Shown here one piece after another: positions 32,642 to 37,634 of a stretch of DNA of 37,634 bases. The notes beneath the pieces are model-generated. The model searched no databases. It saw only the letters and a list, made by a program, of their open reading frames with translations, and was not told where the DNA came from. The DNA is taken from contig NZ_NUNF01000010.1 in NCBI RefSeq assembly GCF_002585305.1, positions 186,743 through 224,376 on the forward strand, read 5' to 3'. A program made the position numbers and the translations under genes. This stretch comes from Bacillus sp. AFS037270. GTDB taxonomy: Bacteria > Bacillota > Bacilli > Bacillales_B > DSM-18226. Each line of letters opens with the position of its first letter. The stretch's first letter is position 1.

Positions 32642-33001
32642 ATGATAAGTTCTAACAAAAATTGAAATTATTACACGTTCCACCAAATTTGAAGAATTGA
32701 AACAAGCCCTGGCTCAAATCGAAGTGAGTGGAATTACAGTAACCCATGCTCTTGGTGCAGGTTTTCAAAAAGGTATACCGAAACATACCGGGGCAAGAAA
32801 TTCGATGTTAATATGTACGAACGGATAAAGGTTGAAATCGTCGTTTGCAAGGTTCCTGTACAGTTAGTAATTGATACGGCACGAAATGTGTTAAATACAG
32901 GACAGCCAGGTGACGGGGAAATTTTTGTATATGAAATCGCCAATGTTATTAAAATACGTACTGGTGAAGAAGGCTATGATGCACTACAAAACACTAAATA
33001 G
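32642..33001 (+). pseudogene. glnK: nitrogen regulatory PII protein GlnK, broken by two frameshifts
   Basis: Three segments in two frames together make a full PII protein. The ATG at 32642 (ribosome binding site AGGGTGAT) reads MIS and then meets a stop at 32663. In the second frame 32652 onward encodes LTKIEIITRSTKFEELKQAL through GFQKGIPKH. In the original frame, after about 32785, YRGKKFDVNMYERIKVEIVV and GDGEIFVYEIANVIKIRTGEEG complete the protein. This implies a one-base insertion near 32650 and a one-base loss near 32785 (CATACC for CATTACC). The two cancel, but the middle frame has no start codon. The T-loop Tyr-Arg-Gly is still recognisable. Sequencing error is the main alternative. 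Confidence 0.85.
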
Positions 33002-33018
33002 TAATTTCTACTTACCGA

Positions 33019-33040
33019 AAGCCGCCATATGAGGCGGCTA
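33019..33040 (+). terminator. hairpin after glnK
   Basis: A strong 7-bp GC stem, AGCCGCC / GGCGGCT, with a six-base loop lies 19 bases after the glnK stop. The tail TATATTTATTG is only partly T-rich. The gap up to 33195 shows nothing else. Confidence 0.6.
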
Positions 33041-33195
33041 TATTTATTGTATTAAAGGTGTAGTCTAGTTTGATCAATAATTTCTTTTGGATAATTGGTA
33101 AGTAAATAAAAATGACGGTCTAATAACTATATCCCTTATAAAAAAATGGAAATTATGTGGAAGAGGCTCAATAGAAGAATTTGGGATTTATTAAC

Positions 33196-33227
33196 AAAAA
33201 AGTAGCGATACATAAATACCGCTACTT
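33196..33227 (-). terminator. terminator of yqzE / comG operon
   Basis: The perfect 8-bp stem AAGTAGCG / CGCTACTT across a 12-base loop overlaps the yqzE stop codon and is followed on the minus strand by T residues. Confidence 0.75.
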
Positions 33228-33410
33228 AAATCTTCGTTTTTTCTTTATTTCAGAATAAAGTATATAGGGGAGGATACCAAACCAACGGTACCAAAAATCG
33301 GCTTTCGTTTGCTTCTTCTCAATCCGGTTTCGTTTCCGTTCTTCCTTTGGCTGATCAACATATTTTACAATTGTTTGGGTCATATATTTAACATAATCAT
33401 TTGTTTTCAT
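33222..33410 (-). CDS. yqzE: YqzE family protein
   Basis: This is a 62-residue, very basic protein: MKTNDYVKYMTQTIVKYVDQPKEERKRNR..., then a hydrophobic aromatic segment FWYRWFGILPYILYSEI and a KKKRRFK end. The pattern NDYVKYMTQ..V.Y..QPKEER and YRWFGILP is that of YqzE, found directly after comGG in Bacillus. The start ATG at 33410 has AGGTG close upstream. It is probably co-transcribed with comG, 56 bases behind comGG, and ends in the terminator at 33196-33227. Its function is not established. Confidence 0.85.
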   Translation of the reverse strand: MKTNDYVKYMTQTIVKYVDQPKEERKRNRIEKKQTKADFWYRWFGILPYILYSEIKKKRRFK

Positions 33411-33466
33411 GGACACACCTGCCTTTTACACCTACATTATGTCCATTTTTTATAAATTCATACGGT

Positions 33467-33850
33467 TTATTTGGCTTCTTCCCATTTAATCATAGTTTTT
33501 GAACGCGTATCAAAGTACCCATAACCCGTTATAGGTTCACGAGAATGAAGAACGAGTGTGAAATCCACAATTTGTATATAGGCAGTAGGAGTCTCTGCCC
33601 GGTAATCCATTATTCCATTTACATACACAATTGTCCCTTTAGCAGGCATGATACCACGGGATTGGTATAGCGATTCCACTTTTTTGGCAGAAGACAAGAA
33701 ATAATATTCCTGCTTAAGAATTTCCGTAGTTTCACCTGCCATTTTCCGTTCTGATAGTAATTGTTCAATATTCATCGAGAAAAAGGTCAGGAATAGGAGT
33801 AAGGTGCATAAGGTTAGAGGATAGGTAAAACCATTTTCATGCTTTTTCAT
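33467..33850 (-). CDS. comGG: competence pseudopilus minor protein ComGG
   Basis: This is a 127-residue minor pilin-like protein with a short basic leader (MKKHENGFTYP) and one N-terminal hydrophobic helix (LTLCTLLLFLTFFSMN). A soluble domain ending TRSKTMIKWEEAK follows. The pattern GFTYPLTL is characteristic of ComGG. The start at 33850 makes an ATGA overlap with the comGF stop, typical of coupled translation; a start at 33865 is also open but less consistent. ComGG stabilises the DNA-uptake pseudopilus outside the membrane. Confidence 0.85.
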   Translation of the reverse strand: MKKHENGFTYPLTLCTLLLFLTFFSMNIEQLLSERKMAGETTEILKQEYYFLSSAKKVESLYQSRGIMPAKGTIVYVNGIMDYRAETPTAYIQIVDFTLVLHSREPITGYGYFDTRSKTMIKWEEAK

Positions 33851-34323
33851 GTACTTGTATTCCATTTTAGAAAGGAGAAGGCAATAACTGAATATTCATT
33901 TCCCCATAAATCCACAACGGTAATTTTCACGGCATTGTTCACGATTGTAAATGAGTATTGTGAGACATTTTGGAGAATGATTTCATGTCCGGTGGAATTT
34001 ACTCTTCGTCTAAGGTTCGAATCATACTTTTCATATTGAATGGTTTCTGAACCTTTTGTTAAAATCAAACGTCCTGAAAGAACCTCGGCATGAGAGACTG
34101 TAGCAATTTCTTTTGTTACTTGACTGCAAAAAACTTCCCATTCCATTCCCTGCAAATCCATTTGCGTACTTTTTTGGTTAAGGAGGATTTGAAAAATAGG
34201 TGCCATAAAGAATACAATCGTGGAAAAGATCGAAAAAGCAATCAATACCTCAATTAAGGTAAAAGCTCTTTCATTCGAGAACACCACAAATATTTGCTTC
34301 CGGATGAAATGAATTCTTTTCAA
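33847..34323 (-). CDS. comGF: competence minor pseudopilin ComGF
   Basis: This is a 158-residue prepilin-like protein. The leader of about 19 residues ends NERA before FTLIEVLIAFSIFSTIVFFM, the type IV pilin hydrophobic helix with Glu at +5. The usual Gly at -1 is Ala, which prepilin peptidase generally tolerates less well. The C-terminal domain includes the NSTGHEIILQNVSQYSF segment typical of ComGF. It overlaps the 3' end of comGE by 53 bases in another frame and comGG by 4 bases. Confidence 0.87.
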   Translation of the reverse strand: MKRIHFIRKQIFVVFSNERAFTLIEVLIAFSIFSTIVFFMAPIFQILLNQKSTQMDLQGMEWEVFCSQVTKEIATVSHAEVLSGRLILTKGSETIQYEKYDSNLRRRVNSTGHEIILQNVSQYSFTIVNNAVKITVVDLWGNEYSVIAFSFLKWNTST

Positions 34324-34609
34324 CCTTTACACACACCTCCTTTTGACCAGCCGGATTTGTATTCGCCCAAATAATTTTATATTCAATATTATTTTGAATA
34401 AGGGTGTAATTGGAAAAAGTCCGGCTATCAATTATTTTTGCTTTCAGTTCTTGAAACATAAATCTTTGTGCCGTTCGCTCTATTTCTAATTTACTGGTTT
34501 GGTCTCTCAACTCCATTAATAAGGGGAGTAAGAATAGACAGATCATTAACATGGTAGAAAGTGACAGCAGTAATTCCAGAAGGAAATAACCCTTATTGCT
34601 CCGTAACAT
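34271..34609 (-). CDS. comGE: competence minor pseudopilin ComGE
   Basis: This is a 112-residue pilin-like protein with leader MLRSNKG and helix YFLLELLLSLSTMLMICLFLL. It keeps Glu near +5 but has Tyr in place of the usual first Phe. The small C-terminal domain contains two cysteines (EVCVKVEKN, ANICGVLE) that could pair outside the cell. The start at 34609 has GGAGGGAAGG directly upstream. The frame is open to 34627, but those residues would extend the leader without need. It overlaps comGD by 17 bases. Confidence 0.83.
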   Translation of the reverse strand: MLRSNKGYFLLELLLSLSTMLMICLFLLPLLMELRDQTSKLEIERTAQRFMFQELKAKIIDSRTFSNYTLIQNNIEYKIIWANTNPAGQKEVCVKVEKNSFHPEANICGVLE

Positions 34610-35033
34610 AAAACCTTCCCTCCCCAATTAAAAGGGTCACCCGATATTTTTTTTTCTTAGTTTGGATAAAAAAGGAGCCAAATTTATTGACTTTACCATC
34701 AGGCAGGAATTTGAAATAGAGGGGGATCGATCCTTCGGTAATAGTAATATTGGTGGAGTAATTTCGCTCTACAATAGGCGGGCGATTTGCCTTTCCGATT
34801 ACATAGTATTTGTATTGATCGGGCTTTACCACTATGGATACTTCATACTGGTGAGAAATAGCATATTGTTGTGTGTAGAGGAGATCCGACCTTAATTGTG
34901 AAATGAAGGCTTCATCTTCCAATACAAAATGTTGCGGTTGTAGAGTAAACACTGTGATGGAGGAAATAATCATGAACATGGATAGAACGAGTAATGACTC
35001 AACCAATGTAAAGCCGTTTTGATATCTGTTCAT
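34593..35033 (-). CDS. comGD: competence minor pseudopilin ComGD
   Basis: This is a 146-residue prepilin with leader MNRYQNG and processing site G/FTLVESLLVLSMFMI. The globular domain has the ComGD-type LEDEAFISQLRSDLLYTQQYAIS helix. It starts nine bases after comGC. No strong ribosome binding site is visible, so translation probably depends on coupling to comGC. It is part of the type II-secretion-like pseudopilus needed to bring DNA to ComEA. Confidence 0.88.
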   Translation of the reverse strand: MNRYQNGFTLVESLLVLSMFMIISSITVFTLQPQHFVLEDEAFISQLRSDLLYTQQYAISHQYEVSIVVKPDQYKYYVIGKANRPPIVERNYSTNITITEGSIPLYFKFLPDGKVNKFGSFFIQTKKKKYRVTLLIGEGRFYVTEQ

Positions 35034-35042
35034 TTTTGGTGA

Positions 35043-35354
35043 TTATTCTGTTATTGCTGCAGCAGTAACATTACCTTCCGAATCGATGACTACTTCTTGA
35101 CCATTCGGACAGCCCTTGACGTCCCTTAAATAGCCTGCTGTTTGTAATTCCGCGAGTGTTGGAATTTTATTTTTTTCCATTTGGTAGGATTGAACTTGAG
35201 CTTGGACCATCTTCACGTAGGCTTCACACCCTTTATTGTTGATATTTGAATTGTGTTTGGCTACGTTCGGAATAGTAATCATCAGCAAAACAGAAATAAT
35301 TAACATAACAATCATCATTTCGATCAATGTAAATCCTTTTTCATTTTTCATCAT
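35043..35354 (-). CDS. comGC: major competence pseudopilin ComGC
   Basis: This is a 103-residue major pseudopilin. The short leader MMKNEKG is cut before FTLIEMMIVMLIISVLLMITIPN, a textbook type IV pilin helix with Glu at +5. The mature part has two cysteines (KGCEAYVK and KGCPNGQ) that form the disulfide known for ComGC. The start at 35354 has GGAGG nine bases upstream. The frame is open to 35387, but those residues are unlike a prepilin leader. It follows comGB by 19 bases. Confidence 0.95.
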   Translation of the reverse strand: MMKNEKGFTLIEMMIVMLIISVLLMITIPNVAKHNSNINNKGCEAYVKMVQAQVQSYQMEKNKIPTLAELQTAGYLRDVKGCPNGQEVVIDSEGNVTAAAITE

Positions 35355-35373
35355 TTTAAGTAACCTCCATTTT

Positions 35374-36411
35374 TTAGATTCCATCAAGTAGATGGAACAT
35401 TGGTAACAGAATCGCTAAATACATAGAAACCACTAAACAACCTATAAATATGTACAGAATAGGCTGGATAGTTTTTAAACTCTTTTCAATCTTTTCCTCC
35501 ATACTGCTGACACAATGCTTACTGAAAAAAAGTAATTCTTGCTCTAATCTTCCATTTTCTTGGCCATGTTTGATAATCATGGGGAATTCTTTCTCGAAGA
35601 ATGAAAAGGAGGCAATAATCGTTTCTAATTTTTCTCCGGTTACAAGTTTGGCTTTAATGTCCGCGGCTACTCGACTGTAAAATAGCTGTTTTTGATTATT
35701 TTCAAAAAGTGAAAGGGCTTCAGAAACGGATATGCCACCGGATAGCAGGAAACTTAATTGAATGGAAAAGTAGTGTGTAAACAATAATTTGAGGATGCTG
35801 CCGGCAATGGGGATGCGAACAAGCTGGGCCCTTTGCTTGAGGATCGAGAGTTTACGAAATCCAAAAAAATAATAGACAGCCGTCAAGAAGAGGATGATAA
35901 GAACAGCCCCAATAGCTGTCGGAAAATAATGGTCAAACGCATATAGGACTTTAGTAAAGAAATTTTCCTTAAGTCCGAGCGAGGCAAACAGCGTTGTAAA
36001 TCTAGGCAATAAGGTATTTTCAATAAAAATAAATAGAAACCCAGTAATAAACATTAATAATAATGGATATTGCAGAAGTTTTAAAAGCTTTTGAAAATCT
36101 TTATCTTTTAATAGAGCTAGTTCACTTCCCTCCAGGAGTGCTTCAGCAAAACTGCCATGCTGTTCTGCAAAATAGACATAACCGATCAAATCTTTCTGAA
36201 AACCCAGGTTGCTCAATACGACATGAAAGGGTGAGCCTTGCTTTAACTCTACTAAACAACCATATAATTCCTCCTTTCGATTGGATGGCAATTGCAATGC
36301 TATGGACTCAATTGCTTCCGCAATTGGGTAACCCCGTAAAAGTAAGTCCCCTGTTCTTTTTAAAAAATTGGCTTGTTCATTTACACGCCATTTATGACGG
36401 CTCATCTTCAT
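35374..36411 (-). CDS. comGB: competence type II secretion-like membrane protein ComGB
   Basis: This is a 345-residue inner-membrane platform protein of the GspF/PilC family, with two T2SF domains (about 15-130 and 210-330). Three transmembrane segments are visible: YPLLLMFITGFLFIFIE, FPTAIGAVLIILFLTAVYYFF and the C-terminal ILYIFIGCLVVSMYLAILLPM. The recurring motif FLLSGGISVSEAL is typical. It overlaps the end of comGA by 20 bases. It anchors the assembly ATPase and pseudopilins. Confidence 0.93.
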   Translation of the reverse strand: MKMSRHKWRVNEQANFLKRTGDLLLRGYPIAEAIESIALQLPSNRKEELYGCLVELKQGSPFHVVLSNLGFQKDLIGYVYFAEQHGSFAEALLEGSELALLKDKDFQKLLKLLQYPLLLMFITGFLFIFIENTLLPRFTTLFASLGLKENFFTKVLYAFDHYFPTAIGAVLIILFLTAVYYFFGFRKLSILKQRAQLVRIPIAGSILKLLFTHYFSIQLSFLLSGGISVSEALSLFENNQKQLFYSRVAADIKAKLVTGEKLETIIASFSFFEKEFPMIIKHGQENGRLEQELLFFSKHCVSSMEEKIEKSLKTIQPILYIFIGCLVVSMYLAILLPMFHLLDGI

Positions 36412-37477
36412 ACACCAGCCGTTCGTATTCGGATTCTTGAATGTAACCTAGAGCAATGCCCTTGTTAATCACTTCTTTTAATGTCCGGTAATGGGTTTTT
36501 AACATTTCACCTTTGGCTGCTTTCATAACATTGTTTAAGTTTCGGCCGGATAGGAGTTCAAAAACACTTGCTCTCTTCCAACGGCTATAGGAATGGCATA
36601 ACGGTGAACATTCTCCTTCACAATAGGGACAGGTTAGTTCTACTAATCTTTGAGCTGTAACAGCAATCAAGGTTTGCTCGACTTCTAGCCAGTTCACACC
36701 AAATTCACGGAGACGGTAAACGGCCCCTTTTGCGTCACGTGTATGCATTGTGGATAAAACTAAATGCCCGGTAAGCGCTGCTCTCACAGCAATTTTAGCC
36801 GTTTCAGCATCCCTGATTTCACCAACCATGATGATATCGGGGTCATGCCGGAGTATCGCTTTTAGACCGGCTGCATAGGTCACGCCAGCTTTTTCGTTTA
36901 CTTGAACTTGCAGTACAGAATCATAGTTTTTTTCGATAGGATCTTCAAGTGTGATAACATTGCGATGAAAGAGATGGGCTGTTTCATTTAGCAGGGAATA
37001 AAGCGTTGTGGTCTTACCTGATCCGGTAGGACCTGTAAAAATGATTAATCCGTGTGCGTGTTTGAGCAGGGCTAATAACTTTCTTGTCATAGAAGGGAAT
37101 AATGAGATCTGATGGAAGGGGATTTGCTCCTGTTGCGGCAAAAGCCGGATGACAAGGCTCTCTCTATTGTTTGAAGGGAGTGTGGAAAGCCTAAGGCCCA
37201 TTAATTGTCCGTCTACTTCACAAAAAACGGCTCCGCTTTGAGGTCGTCTTCTTTCCCCAATGTCCATATTCGCGGTGAATTTAAAATGTGAGATTAATTT
37301 GTCGCATTCATCTTTTGGGAGGGACAATCTGGGAATGAGTTTGTTTGTTAAACGGATTTGAACAAGTGTGTCGTTCTTTCGAGGAATAATGTGAATATCT
37401 GTTGCTTGATTTCGGACGGCATCTTTAATGATTCGATTAGCTAGTATTTCAATTGAACTGACAATTGGTACCACCAC
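36392..37477 (-). CDS. comGA: competence pseudopilus assembly ATPase ComGA
   Basis: This is a 361-residue traffic ATPase of the GspE/PilB family, acting on the cytosolic membrane face to polymerise ComGC. Walker A is GPTGSGKT (149-156), the Asp box is near ITLEDPIE, and Walker B is DPDIIMVGE (212-220). A His-containing LSTMHTRDAKGA and a CPYCEGECSPLC cysteine cluster follow. The start is uncertain: GTG codons at 37477 and 37474 are open, and AAAGGTGGTG could be the ribosome binding site for a slightly later start. It is the first gene of comG. The operon is known in B. subtilis to need ComK. Confidence 0.93.
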   Translation of the reverse strand: MVVPIVSSIEILANRIIKDAVRNQATDIHIIPRKNDTLVQIRLTNKLIPRLSLPKDECDKLISHFKFTANMDIGERRRPQSGAVFCEVDGQLMGLRLSTLPSNNRESLVIRLLPQQEQIPFHQISLFPSMTRKLLALLKHAHGLIIFTGPTGSGKTTTLYSLLNETAHLFHRNVITLEDPIEKNYDSVLQVQVNEKAGVTYAAGLKAILRHDPDIIMVGEIRDAETAKIAVRAALTGHLVLSTMHTRDAKGAVYRLREFGVNWLEVEQTLIAVTAQRLVELTCPYCEGECSPLCHSYSRWKRASVFELLSGRNLNNVMKAAKGEMLKTHYRTLKEVINKGIALGYIQESEYERLVYEDEPS

Positions 37478-37494
37478 CTTTTTACTTTTTCATA

Positions 37495-37560
37495 ATCATA
37501 ATTCGACAGGGTTCATGCTTATCCTTCTTTATTTTTAATAAATATATAAATTTTTTTTTA
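37495..37560 (-). promoter_or_regulatory. putative comG promoter region with A/T tracts
   Basis: Upstream of comGA on the minus strand lie runs of A and T (37529-37559) of the kind that make up ComK boxes (AAAA-N5-TTTT), followed by a TATGAT -10-like hexamer (37495-37500). I cannot place a clean pair of ComK boxes, and the -10 lies very close to the start codon, so this is only a suggestion. Confidence 0.3.
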
Positions 37561-37617
37561 ATTTAATAGTGACAGGCACCATGTGAAATATTTACATGGT
37601 GCCTGTCACTGTTAAAT
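37561..37617. repeat. long perfect hairpin repeat upstream of comGA
   Basis: AGTGACAGGCACCATGT (37568-37584) and ACATGGTGCCTGTCACT (37594-37610) are perfect 17-bp inverted repeats around GAAATATTT. The outer ATTTAA / TTAAAT adds six more pairs after one mismatch. I recall the GTGACAGGCACC core as a recurrent palindrome in some Bacillus-related genomes. It may be a dispersed repeat or a terminator for a gene beyond the window. Confidence 0.7.
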
Positions 37618-37634
37618 GCCTAAACAAAGTAATA

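Noticed and set aside
30327..33034. 14-base sequence GCCGCCATATGAGG shared in inverse orientation at 30327-30340 and 33021-33034
   Set aside because: The second copy is part of the hairpin after glnK; one 14-mer match is expected by chance in a window of this size and flanks do not match.

Overview
This window looks like a core chromosomal segment of a low-GC Bacillaceae species. The AT-rich DNA, strong AAGGAGG-type ribosome binding sites, TTG/GTG starts and intrinsic terminators after most transcription units fit this. The gene order closely follows the Bacillus subtilis yqfY-yqgY-comG region, but with differences that rule out B. subtilis itself; a Neobacillus-like or related lineage is my inference.

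Region 1 (14-8763): ispG, the LysM-like yqfZ and yqgB on the minus strand, yqgC on plus, an Fnr-type [4Fe-4S] regulator on minus, then sodA, the MFS transporter yqgE and the class B penicillin-binding protein pbpA. A 178-bp GC-rich MITE-like repeat sits between fnr and sodA.

Region 2 (8771-13104): a phosphate uptake operon, pstC-pstA-pstB-pstB-phoU, behind a well-formed Pho box (TTTACA-type repeats every 10-11 bp). No pstS is present at the locus.

Region 3 (13362-27227): a DUF4912 / GT4 glycosyltransferase / unknown-protein cassette; rpmG; yqgN and a DUF92 membrane protein; an L-lactate dehydrogenase; a small membrane protein; the rhomboid protease gluP; yqgQ-glcK; the LysM endopeptidase yqgT; lipoprotein yqgU; thiamine-binding-like yqgV; DUF2759; a metallo-beta-lactamase-fold hydrolase; and a COG1565 methyltransferase.

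Region 4 (27269-33227): an accessory, partly decayed stretch. After a DUF2626 protein and a SufR-like cysteine-containing HTH regulator come several dyad symmetries, a large stem-loop, an orphan membrane protein, a frameshifted and truncated IS110 transposase with a possible non-coding flank, a methyltransferase relic, an intact ammonium transporter amtB with a TnrA/GlnR-like box, and a glnK broken by two compensating frameshifts.

Region 5 (33222-37634): the complete competence pseudopilus operon comGA-comGG followed by yqzE, all on minus, with a perfect 17-bp-arm hairpin repeat upstream of comGA.

No CRISPR array, tRNA, rRNA operon or prophage was seen. No undescribed defence or metabolic system stands out. 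The most unusual material is the non-coding structure and decay at 28.3-33.0 kb.
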